64,000 nt of DNA from Petrolisthes cinctipes (lineage: Eukaryota > Arthropoda > Malacostraca > Decapoda > Porcellanidae). The first letter of the stretch is position 1, and the number at the start of each line of letters is the position of its first letter. A model generated the notes under the pieces. The model had not been told where the DNA came from. It ran no database searches and was given only the letters and a program-made list of their open reading frames with translations. Below, piece by piece: positions 25,200 to 36,517 of the stretch. The stretch covers positions 2,108,001 to 2,172,000 of the forward strand of contig JAWQEG010001306.1 of NCBI GenBank assembly GCA_033782935.1, given 5' to 3'. A program made the translations under genes and the position numbers.

Positions 25200-26349
25200 G
25201 TGTTAGAGTATTTTCAAAATACATGCTCAAAACATACTGAAAATCGATCTTTTAGGTGCACAAAAGTCGATATGTGCATGCATCTTCAGTACCCGTTTAT
25301 ATATCAAATTCAGGCTAAAAACACCCGAAAATTCAATATTTTGGGGTCCCAGAAGCAATCTGTACATGCCTACTCAGTGTTAAAGTATTTTCAAAATACA
25401 GGCCCAAAACATACTGAAAATCGATATTTTAGATGCCCAAAGTCAATATGTGCATGTATCTTCTGTACCCGTTTATATCTCAAATTCAGGCTCAAAACAC
25501 CCGAAAATTCAATATTTTGGGGTCCCAGAAGCAATCTGTACATGCCTACACAGTGCTAGAATATTTTCAAAATATAGGCTAAAAACATGCTAAAAATCGA
25601 CATTTTAGGTGCCAAAAAAACGATATCTCAAATTCAGTCCCTAAACACCCGAAAATTCGATATTTAGAGGTCCCAGAAGCAATCTGTACATGCCTACTCA
25701 GTGCTAGAATATTTTCAAAATATAGGCTAAAAACATGCTAAAAATCGATCTTTTAGGTGCCAAAAAGTCGATATCTCAAATTCAGTCCCAAAACACCCGA
25801 AAATTCGATATTCAGGGGTCCCAGAAGCGATATGTACATGCCTACTCCGTGTTAGAGTATTTTCAAAATACATGCTCAAAACATACTGAAAATCGATCTT
25901 TTAGGTGCACAAAAGTCGATATGTGCATGCATCTTCAGTACCCGTTTATATCTCAAATTCTGGCTCTAAACACCCGAAAATTCGATATTTTGGGGTCCCA
26001 AAAGCAATCTGTACATGCCTACTCAGTGTTAGAGTATTTTCAAAATTCAGGCCCAAAACATGCTGAAAAACGATATTTTTGGCGCCCAAAGTCAATATGT
26101 GCATGTATCTTCTGTACCCGTTTATATCTCAAATTCAGGCTCAAAACACCCGAAAATTCAATATTTTGGGGTCCCAGAAGCAATCTGTACATGCCTACTC
26201 AGTGCTAGAATATTTTCAAAATATAGGCTAAAAACATGCTAAAAATCGATCTTTTAGGTGCCAAAAAGTCGATATCTCAAATTCAGTCCCAAAACACCCG
26301 AAAATTCGATATTTAGGGGTCCCAGAAGCGATCTGTACATGCCTACTCC
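25200..26349 (+). repeat. 1,977-bp super-repeat, partial copy 2
   Basis: Seven monomers (A1 25200, B1 25377, C1 25553, C2 25701, A1 25849, B2 26026, C2 26202) follow the same order as 23223-24372 at offset 1,977. They carry private changes such as GTTAAAGTATT near 25379 (shared with 23402) and CAGGGGTCC at 25813 (not shared). Confidence 0.87.
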
Positions 26350-28206
26350 GTGTTAGAGTATTTTCAAAATACATGCTCAAAACATACTGAAAATCGATCT
26401 TTTAGGTGCACAAAAGTCGATATGTGCATGCATCTTCATTACCCGTTTATATCTCAAATTCAGGCTCAAAACACCCGAAAATTCAATATTTTGGGGTCCC
26501 AGAAGCAATCTGTACATGCCTACTCAGTGTTAGAGTATTTTCAAAATACAGGCCCAAAACATGCTGAAAATCGATATTTTAGATGCCCAAAGTCAATATG
26601 TGCATGTATCTTCTGTACCCGTTTATATCTCAAATTCAGGCTCAAAACACCCGAAAATTCAATATTTTGGGGTCCCAGAAGCAATCTGTACATGCCTACA
26701 CAGTGCTAGAATATTTTCAAAATATAGGCTAAAAACATGCTAAAAATCGATCTTTTAGGTGCCAAAAAGTCGATATCTCAAATTCAGTCCCAAAACACCC
26801 GAAAATTCGATATTTTGGGGTCCCAGAAGCGATCTGTACATGCCTACTCCGTGTTAAAGTATTTTCAAAATACATGCTCAAAACATACTGAAAATCGATC
26901 TTTTAGGTGCACAAAAGTCGATATGTGCATGCATCTTCATTACCCGTTTATATCTCAAATTCAGGCTCAAAACACCCGAAAATTCAATATTTTGGGGTCC
27001 CAGAAGCAATCTGTACATGCCTACTCAGTGTTAGAGTATTTTCAAAATACAGGCCCAAAACATGCTGAAAATCGATATTTTAGATGCCCAAAGTCAATAT
27101 GTGCATGTATCTTCTGTACCCGTTTATATCTCAAATTCAGGCTCAAAACACCAGAAAATTCAATATTTTGGGGTCCCACAAGCAATCTGTACATGCCTAC
27201 ACAGTGCTAGAATATTTTCAAAATATAGGCTAAAAACATGCTAAAAATCGACATTTTAGGTGCCAAAAAATCGATATTTCAAATTCAGTCCCAAAACACC
27301 CGAAAATTCGATATTTAGAGGTCCCAGAAGGTATCTGTACATGCTTACTCCGTGTTAGAGTATTTTCAAAATACAGGCCAAAAACATACTGAAAATCGAT
27401 CTTTTAGGTGCCCAAAAGTCGATATGTGCATGCATCTTCTGTACCCGTTTATATCTCAAATTCAGGCTCAAAACACCCGAAAATTCGATATTTTGGGGTC
27501 CCAGAAGCAATCTGTACATGCCTACTCAGTGTTAGAGTATTTTCAAAATACAGGCCCAAAACATGCTGAAAATCGATATTTTAGATGCCCAAAGTCAATA
27601 TGTGCATGTATCTTCTGTACCCGTTTATATCTCAAATTCAGGCTCAAAACACCCGAAAATTCAATATTTTGGGGTCCCAGAAGCAATCTGTACATGCCTA
27701 CACAGTGCTAGAATATTTTCAAAATATAGGCTAAAAACATGCTAAAAATCGACATTTTAGGTGCCAAAAAATCGATATTTCAAATTCAGTCCCAAAACAC
27801 CCGAAAATTCGATATTTAGAGGTCCCAGAAGGTATCTGTACATGCTTACTCCGTGTTAGAGTATTTTCAAAATACAGGCCAAAAACATACTGAAAATCGA
27901 TCTTTTAGGTGCCCAAAAGTCGATATGTGCATCCATCTTCTGTACCCGTTTATATCTCAAATTCAGTCCCAAAACACTCGAAAATTCGATATTTAGGGGT
28001 CCCAGAAGCGATCTGTACATGCCTACTCCGTGTTAGAGTATTTTCAAAATACAGGCCAAAAACATACTGAAAATCGATCTTTTAGGTGCCCAAAAGTCGA
28101 TATGTGCATGCATCTTCTGTACCCGTTTATATCTCAAATTCTGGCCCTAAACACCCGAAAATTCGATATTTTGGGGTCCCAGAAGCGATCTGTACATGCC
28201 TACTCA
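26350..28206 (+). repeat. Mixed trimers preceding the 4,657-bp duplication
   Basis: Starts: A1 26350, B1 26527, C2 26703, A1 26851, B1 27028, C1 27204, A2 27352, B1 27529, C1 27705, A2/C hybrid 27853 (177 bp), A2 28030. The two A1-B1 pairs share CTTCATTACCC, seen also at 18320, so a 501-bp duplication is likely. Nothing other than satellite is present. Confidence 0.87.
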
Positions 28207-31200
28207 GTGTTAGAGCATTTTCAAAATTCAGGCCCAAAACATGCTGAAAATCGATATTTTTGGCGCCGAAAGTCAATATGTGCATGTATCTTCTGTACCC
28301 GTTTATATCTCAAATTCAGGCTCAAAACACCCGAAAATTCAATATTTTGGGGTCCCAGAAGCAATCTGTACATGCCTACTCAGTGCTAGAATATTTTCAA
28401 AATATAGGCTAAAAACATGCTAAAAATCAATCTTTTAGGTGCCAAAAAGTCGATATCTCAAATTCAGTCCCAAAACACCCGAAAATTCGATATTTAGGGG
28501 TCCCAGAAGCGATCTGTACATGCCTACTCCGTGTTAGAGTATTTTCAAAATACATGCTCAAAACATACTGAAAATCGATCTTTTAGGTGCACAAAAGTCG
28601 ATATGTGCATGCATCTTCAGTATCCGTTTATATCTCAAATTCAGGCTCAAAACACCCGAAAATTCAATATTTTTGGGTCCCAGAAGCAATCTGTACATGC
28701 CTACTCAGTGTTAGAGTATTTTCAAAATACAGGCCCAAAACATGCTGAAAATCGATATTTTAGATGCCCAAAGTCAATATGTGCATGTATCTTCTGTACC
28801 CGTTTATATCTCAAATTCAGGCTCAAAACACCCGAAAATTCAATATTTTGGGGTCCCAGAAGCAATCTGTACATGCCTACACAGTGCTAGAATATTTTCA
28901 AAATATAGGCTAAAAACATGCTAAAAATCGACATTTTAGGTGCCAAAAAATCGATATTTCAAATTCAGTCCCAAAACACCCGAAAATTCGATATTTAGAG
29001 GTCCCAGAAGGTATCTGTACATGCTTACTCCGTGTTAGAGTATTTTCAAAATACAGGCCAAAAACATACTGAAAATCGATCTTTTAGGTGCCCAAAAGTC
29101 GATATGTGCATGCATCTTCTGTACCCGTTTATATCTCAAATTCAGGCTGAAAACACCCGAAAATTCAATATTTTGGGGTCCCAGAAGCAATCTGTACATG
29201 CCTACTCAGTGTTAGAGTATTTTCAAAATACAGGCCCAAAACATGCTGAAAATCGATATTTTAGATGCCGAAAGTCAATATGTGCATGTATCTTCTGTAC
29301 CCGTTTATATCTCAAATTCAGGCTCAAAACACCCGAAAATTCAATATTTTGGGGTCCCAGAAGCAATCTGTACATGCCTACACAGTGCTAGAATATTTTC
29401 AAAATATAGGCTAAAAACATGCTAAAAATCGACATTTTAGGTGCCAAAAAATCGATTTCTCAAATTCAGTCCCAAAACACCCGAAAATTCGATATTTAGA
29501 GGTCCCAGAAGGTATCTGTACATGCCTACTCCGTGTTAGAGTATTTTCAAAATACAGGCCAAAAACATACTGAAAATCGATCTCTTAGGTACCCAAAAGT
29601 CGATATGTGCATGCATCCTTTGTACCCGTTTATATCTCAAATTCTGGCCCTAAACACCCGAAAATTCGATATGTTGGGGTCCCAGAAGCGATCTGTACAT
29701 GCCTACTCCGTGTTAGAGTATTTTCAAAATTCAGGCCCAAAACATGCTGAAAATCGATATTTTAGATGCCGAAAGTCAATATGTGCATGTATCTTCTGTA
29801 CCCGTTTATATCTCAAATTCAGGCTCAAAACACCCGAAAATTCAATATTTTGGGGTCCCAGAAGCAATCTGTACATGCCTACACAGTGCTAGAATATTTT
29901 CAAAATATAGGCTAAAAACATGCTAAAAATCGACATTTTAGGTGCCAAAAAATCGATTTCTCAAATTCAGTCCCAAAACACCCGAAAATTCGATATTTAG
30001 AGGTCCCAGAAGGTATCTGTACATGCCTACTCCGTGTTAGAGTATTTTCAAAATACAGGCCAAAAACATACTGAAAATCGATCTCTTAGGTGCCCAAAAG
30101 TCGATATCTGCATGCATCCTTTGTACCCGTTTATATCTCAAATTCTGGCCCTAAACACCCGAAAATTCGATATTTTGGGGTCCCAGAAGCGATCTGTACA
30201 TGCCTACTCCGTGTTAGAGTATTTTCAAAATTCAGGCCCAAAACATGCTGAAAATCGATATTTTTGGTGCCCAAAGTCAATATGTGCATGTATCTTCTGT
30301 ACCCGTATATATCTCAAATTCAGGCTCAAAACACCCGAAAATTCAATATTTTGGGGTCCCAGAAGCAATCTGTACATGCCTACTCAGTGCTAGAATATTT
30401 TCAAAATATAGGCTAAAAACATGCTAAAAATCGATCTTTTAAGTGCCAAAAAGTCGATATCTCAAATTCATTCCCAAAACACCCGAAAATTTGATATTTA
30501 GGGGTCCCAGAAGCGATCTGTACATATGTACTCCGTGTTAGAGTATTTTCAAAATACAGGCCAAAAACATACTGAAAATCGATCTTTTAGGTGCCCAAAA
30601 GTCGATATGTGCATGCATCTTCTGTACCCGTTTATATCTCAAATTCTGGCCCTAAACACCCGAAAATTCGATATTTTGGGGTCCCAGAAGCGATCTGTAC
30701 ATGCCTACTCCGTGTTAGAGTATTTTCAAAATTCAGGCCCAAAACATGCTGAAAATCGATAAATTTGGTGCCCAAAGTCAATATGTGCATGTATTTTCTG
30801 AACCCGTTTATATCTCAAATTCAGGCTCAAAACACCCGAAAATTCAATATTTTGGGGTCCCAGAAGCAATCTGTAAATGCCTACTCAGTGCTAGAATATC
30901 TTCAAAATATAGGCTAAAAACATGCTAAAAATCGATCTTTTAGGTGCCAAAAAGTCGATATCTCAAATTCAGTCCCAAAACACCCGAAAATTCGATATTT
31001 AGGGGTCCCAGAAGCGATCTGTACATGCCTACTCCGTGTTAGAGTATTTTCAAAATACATGCTCAAAACATACTGAAAATCGATCTTTTAGGTGCACAAA
31101 AGTCGATATGTGCATGCATCTTCAGTACCCGTTTATATCTCAAATTCAGGCTAAAAACACCCGAAAATTTAATATTTTGGGGTCCCAGAAGCAATCTGTA

Positions 31201-32185
31201 CATGCCTACTCAGTGTTAAAGTATTTTCAAAATACAGGCCCAAAACATGCTGAAAATCGATATTTTAGATGCCCAAAGTCAATATGTGCATGTATCTTCT
31301 GTACCCGTTTATATCTCAAATTCAGGCTCAAAACACCCGAAAATTCAATATTTTGGGGTCCCAGAAGCAATCTGTACATGCCTACACAGTGCTAGAATAT
31401 TTTCAAAATATAGGCTAAAAACATGCTAAAAATCGACATTTTAGGTGCCAAAAAAACGATATCTCAAATTCAGTCCCAAAACACCCGAAAATTCGATATT
31501 TTGAGGTCCCAGAAGCAATCTGTACATGCCTACTCAGTGCTAGAATATTTTCAAAATATAGGCGAAAAACATGCTAAAAATCGATCTTTTAGGTGCCAAA
31601 AAGTCGATATCTCAAATTCAGTCCCAAAACACCCGAAAATTCGATATTTAGGGGTCCCAGAAGCGATCTGTACATGCCTACTCCGTGTTAGAGTATTTTC
31701 AAAATACATGCTCAAAACATACTGAAAATCGATCTTTTAGGTGCACAAAAGTCGATATGTGCATGCATCTTCAGTACCCGTTTATATCTGAAATTCTGGC
31801 CCTAAACACCCGAAAATTCGATATTTTGGGGTCCCAGAAGCAATCTGTACATGCCTACTCAGTGTTAGAGTATTTTCAAAATTCAGGCCCAAAACATGCT
31901 GAAAATCGATATTTTTGGCGCCCAAAGTCAATATGTGCATGTATCTTCTGTACCCGTTTATATCTCAAATTCAGGCTCAAAACACCCGAAAATTCAATAT
32001 TTTGGGGTCCCAGAAGCAATCTGTACATGCCTACTCAGTGCTAGAATATTTTCAAAATATAGGCTAAAAACATGCTAAAAATCGATCTTTTAGGTGCCAA
32101 AAAGTCGATATCTCAAATTCAGTCCCAAAACACCCGAAAATTCGATATTTAGGGGTCCCAGAAGCGATCTGTACATGCCTACTCC

Positions 32186-32362
32186 GTGTTAGAGTATTTT
32201 CAAAATACATGCTCAAAACATACTGAAAATCGATCTTTTAGGTGTACAAAAGTCGATATGTGCATGCATCTTCAGTACCCGTTTATATCTCAAATTCAGG
32301 CTCAAAACACCCGAAAATTCAATATTTTGGGGTCCCAGAAGCAATCTGTACATGCCTACTCA
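32186..32362 (+). repeat. Reference monomer A1 (177 bp)
   Basis: A1 is recognised by TACATGCTCAAAACATACTG near its start, then GTGCACAAAAGTCGATATG (here GTGTACAAAAG), GCATCTTCAGTACCCG and a second half with AATTCAATATTTTGGGG and AGAAGCAATCTG. Its length of 177 bp is exactly 59 codons. It usually follows C2 and precedes B1. Confidence 0.95.
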
Positions 32363-32538
32363 GTGTTAGAGTATTTTCAAAATACAGGCCCAAAACATGC
32401 TGAAAATCGATATTTTAGATGCCCAAAGTCAATATGTGCATGTATCTTCTGTACCCGTTTATATCTCAAATTCAGGCTCAAAACACCCGAAAATTCAATA
32501 TTTTGGGGTCCCAGAAGCAATCTGTACATGCCTACACA
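32363..32538 (+). repeat. Reference monomer B1 (176 bp)
   Basis: B1 carries TACAGGCCCAAAACATGCTG, then TATTTTAGATGCCCAAAGTC, ATGTGCATGTATCTTCTG, AATTCAATATTTTGGGG and AGAAGCAATCTG. It differs from A in length by one base (CCCAAAG against CACAAAAG). It divides into two 88-bp halves starting at CAGG 32385 and CAGG 32473. It usually precedes C1, through CTACACAGTGCTAG. Confidence 0.95.
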
Positions 32539-32686
32539 GTGCTAGAATATTTTCAAAATATAGGCTAAAAACATGCTAAAAATCGACATTTTAGGTGCCA
32601 AAAAATCGATATCTCAAATTCAGTCCCAAAACACCCGAAAATTCGATATTTAGAGGTCCCAGAAGGTATCTGTACATGCTTACTCC
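32539..32686 (+). repeat. Reference monomer C1 (148 bp, 29-bp deletion form)
   Basis: C1 starts GTGCTAGAATATTTTC and carries AAAATCGACATTTTAGG, AAAAAATCGATATC, TCAGTCCCAAAACACCC, ATATTTAGAGGTCCC and AGAAGGTATCTG. It lacks the 29 bp lying between GATAT and CTCAAATTC in full-length monomers (deletion point about 32612/32613). It usually precedes A2. Confidence 0.95.
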
Positions 32687-32863
32687 GTGTTAGAGTATTT
32701 TCAAAATACAGGCCAAAAACATACTGAAAATCGATCTTTTAGGTGCCCAAAAGTCGATATGTGCATGCATCTTCTGTACCCGTTTATATCTCAAATTCAG
32801 GCTCAAAACACCCGAAAATTCGATATTTTGGGGTCCCAGAAGCAATCTGTACATGCCTACTCA

Positions 32864-35800
32864 GTGTTAGAGCATTTTCAAAATTCAGGCCCAAAACATG
32901 CTGAAAATCGATATTTTTGGCGCCGAAAGTCAATATGTGCATGTATCTTCTGTACCCGTTTATATCTCAAATTCAGGCTCAAAACACCCGAAAATTCAAT
33001 ATTTTTGGGTCCCAGAAGCAATCTGTACATGCCTACACAGTGCTAGAATATTTTCAAAATATAGGCTAAAAACATGCTAAAAATCGACATTTTAGGTGCC
33101 AAAAAGTCGATATCTCAAATTCAGTCCCAAAACACCCGAAAATTCGATATTTAGGGGTCCCAGAAGCGATCTGTACATGCCTACTCCGTGTTAGAGTATT
33201 TTCAAAATACATGCTCAAAACATACTGAAAATCGATCTTTTAGGTGCACAAAAGTCGATATGTGCATGCATCTTCAGTACCCGTTTATATCTCAAATTCA
33301 GGCTCAAAACACCCGAAAATTCAATATTTTTGGGTCCCAGAAGCAATCTGTACATGCCTACTCAGTGTTAGAGTATTTTCAAAATACAGGCCCAAAACAT
33401 GCTGAAAATCGATATTTTAGATGCCCAAAGTCAATATGTGCATGTATCTTCTGTACCCGTTTATATCTCAAATTCAGGCTCAAAACACCCGAAAATTCAA
33501 TATTTTGGGGTCCCAGAAGCAATCTGTACATGCCTACACAGTGCTAGAATATTTTCAAAATATAGGCTAAAAACATGCTAAAAATCGACATTTTAGGTGC
33601 CAAAAAATCGATATTTCAAATTCAGTCCCAAAACACCCGAAAATTCGATATTTAGAGGTCCCAGAAGGTATCTGTACATGCTTACTCCGTGTTAGAGTAT
33701 TTTCAAAATACAGGCCAAAAACATACTGAAAATCGATCTTTTAGGTGCCCAAAAGTCGATATGTGCATGCATCTTCTGTACCCGTTTATATCTCAAATTC
33801 AGGCTGAAAACACCCGAAAATTCAATATTTTGGGGTCCCAGAAGCAATCTGTACATGCCTACTCAGTGTTAGAGTATTTTCAAAATACAGGCCCAAAACA
33901 TGCTGAAAATCGATATTTTAGATGCCGAAAGTCAATATGTGCATGTATCTTCTGTACCCGTTTATATCTCAAATTCAGGCTCAAAACACCCGAAAATTCA
34001 ATATTTTGGGGTCCCAGAAGCAATCTGTACATGCCTACACAGTGCTAGAATATTTTCAAAATATAGGCTAAAAACATGCTAAAAATCGACATTTTAGGTG
34101 CCAAAAAATCGATTTCTCAAATTCAGTCCCAAAACACCCGAAAATTCGATATTTAGAGGTCCCAGAAGGTATCTGTACATGCCTACTCCGTGTTAGAGTA
34201 TTTTCAAAATACAGGCCAAAAACATACTGAAAATCGATCTCTTAGGTGCCCAAAAGTCGATATGTGCATGCATCCTTTGTACAAGTTTATATCTCAAATT
34301 CTGGCCCTAAACACCCGAAAATTCGATATTTTGGGGTCCCAGAAGCGATCTGTACATGCCTACTCCGTGTTAGAGTATTTTCAAAATTAAGGACCAAAAC
34401 ATGCTGAAAATCGATATTTTAGATGCCGAAAGTCAATATGTGCATGTATCTTCTGTACCCGTTTATATCTCAAATTCAGGCTCAAAACACCCGAAAATTC
34501 AATATTTTGGGGTCCCAGAAGCAATCTGTACATGCCTACACAGTGCTAGAATATTTTCAAAATATAGGCTAAAAACATGCTAAAAATCGACATTTTAGGT
34601 GCCAAAAAATCGATTTCTCAAATTCAGTCCCAAAACACCCGAAAATTCGATATTTAGAGGTCCCAGAAGGTATCTGTACATGCCTACTCCGTGTTAGAGT
34701 ATTTTCAAAATACAGGCCAAAAACATACTGAAAATCGATCTCTTAGGTGCCCAAAAGTCGATATGTGCATGCATCCTTTGTACAAGTTTATATCTCAAAT
34801 TCTGGCCCTAAACACCCGAAAATTCGATATTTTGGGGTCCCAGAAGCGATCTGTACATGCCTACTCCGTGTTAGAGTATTTTCAAAATTAAGGACCAAAA
34901 CATGCTGAAAATCGATATTTTTGGTGCCCAAAGTCAATATGTGCATGTATCTTCTGTACCCGTATATATCTCAAATTCAGGCTCAAAACACCCGAAAATT
35001 CAATATTTTGGGGTCCCAGAAGCAATCTGTACATGCCTACTCAGTGCTAGAATATTTTCAAAATATAGGCTAAAAACATGCTAAAAATCGATCTTTTAAG
35101 TGCCAAAAAGTCGATATCTCAAATTCAGTCCCAAAACACCCGAAAATTTGATATTTAGGGGTCCCAGAAGCGATCTGTACATGCGTACTCCGTGTTAGAG
35201 TATTTTCAAAATACAGGCCAAAAACATACTGAAAATCGATCTTTTAGGTGCCCAAAAGTCGATATGTGCATGCATCTTCTGTACCCGTTTATATCTCAAA
35301 TTCTGGCCCTAAACACCCGAAAATTCTATATTTTGGGGTCCCAGAAGCGATCTGTACATGCCTACTCCGTGTTAGAGTATTTTCAAAATTCAGGCCCAAA
35401 ACATGCTGAAAATCGATATTTTTGGTGCCCAAAGTCAATATGTGCATGTATCTTCTGAACCCGTTTATATCTCAAATTCAGGCTCAAAACACCCGAAAAT
35501 TCAATATTTTGGGGTCCCAGAAGCAATCTGTAAATGCCTACTCAGTGCTAGAATATTTTCAAAATATAGGCTAAAAACATGCTAAAAATCGATCTTTTAG
35601 GTGACAAAAAGTCGATATCTCAAATTCAGTCCCAAAACACCCGAAAATTCGATATTTAGGGGTCCCAGAAGCGATCTGTACATGCCTACTCCGTGTTAGA
35701 GTATTTTCAAAATACATGCTCAAAACATACTGAAAATCGATCTTTTAGGTGCACAAAAGTCGATATGTGCATGCATCTTCTGTACCCGTTTATATCTCAA

Positions 35801-36517
35801 ATTCTGGCCCTAAACACCCGAAAATTCGATATTTTGGGGTCCCAGAAGCGATCTGTACATGCCTACTCCGTGTTAGAGTATTTTCAAAATTCAGGCCCAA
35901 AACATGCTGAAAATCGATATTTTTGGTGCCCAAAGTCAATATGTGCAAGTATCTTCTGTACCCGTTTATATCTCAAATTCAGGCTCAAAACACCCGAAAA
36001 TTCAATATTTTGGGGTCCCAGAAGCAATCTGTACATGCCTACTCAGTGCTAGAATATTTTCAAAATATAGGCTAAAAACATGCTGAAAATCGATCTTTTA
36101 GGTGCCAAAAAGTCGATATCTCAAATTCAGTCCCAAAACACGCGAAAATTCAATATTTTGGGGTCCCAGAAGCAATCTGTACATGCCTACTCAGTGTTAG
36201 AGTATTTTCAATTTACAGGCCCAAAACATGCTGAAAATCGATATTTTAGATGCCGAAAGTCAATATGTGCATGTATCTTCTGTACCCGTTTATATCTCAA
36301 ATTCAGGCTCAAAACACCCGAAAATTCAATATTTTGGGGTCCCAGAAGCAATCTGTACATGCCTACACAGTGCTAGAATATTTTCAAAATATAGGCTAAA
36401 AACATGCTAAAAATCGACATTTTAGGTGCCAAAAAATCGATATCTCAAATTCAGTCCCAAAACACCCGAAAATTCGATATTTAGAGGTCCCAGAAGGTAT
36501 CTGTACATGCCTACTCC
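32864..36517 (+). repeat. 4,657-bp-period segment, partial copy 2
   Basis: Starts: B2 32864, C 33040, A1 33188, B1 33365, C1 33541, A2 33689, B1 33866, C1 34042, A2 34190, B 34367, C1 34543, A2 34691, B2 34868, C2 35044, A2 35192, B2 35369, C2 35545, A1 35693, B2 35870, C2 36046, B1 36194, C1 36370. It matches 28207-31,1xx (GAGCATTTTC, GGCGCCGAAAG, CATCCTTTGTAC, ATCGATTTCTC), then diverges inside A1 35693. Confidence 0.85.
34190..35191 (+). repeat. Two 501-bp units sharing AAAATTAAGGACC
   Basis: A2-headed trimers at 34190 and 34691 share TACAAGTTTATATC and AAAATTAAGGACCAAAAC. Neither variant is present in the corresponding pair at 29533 and 30034. The variants therefore arose, or were spread by conversion or unequal exchange, after the 4,657-bp duplication. 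Confidence 0.85.

Larger units (their letters stand above)
28207..32863 (+). repeat. 4,657-bp-period segment, copy 1
   Basis: Starts: B2 28207, C2 28383, A1 28531, B1 28708, C1 28884, A2 29032, B1 29209, C1 29385, A2 29533, B2/B1 hybrid 29710, C1 29886, A2 30034, B2 30211, C2 30387, A2 30535, B2 30712, C2 30888, A1 31036, B1 31213, C1 31389, C2 31537, A1 31685, B2 31862, C2 32038, A1 32186, B1 32363, C1 32539, A2 32687. The first part (to about 31,100) recurs 4,657 bp later. The later part (from about 30,535) matches 24,699 onward at offset 5,836. Two different older duplications therefore overlap here. Confidence 0.85.
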
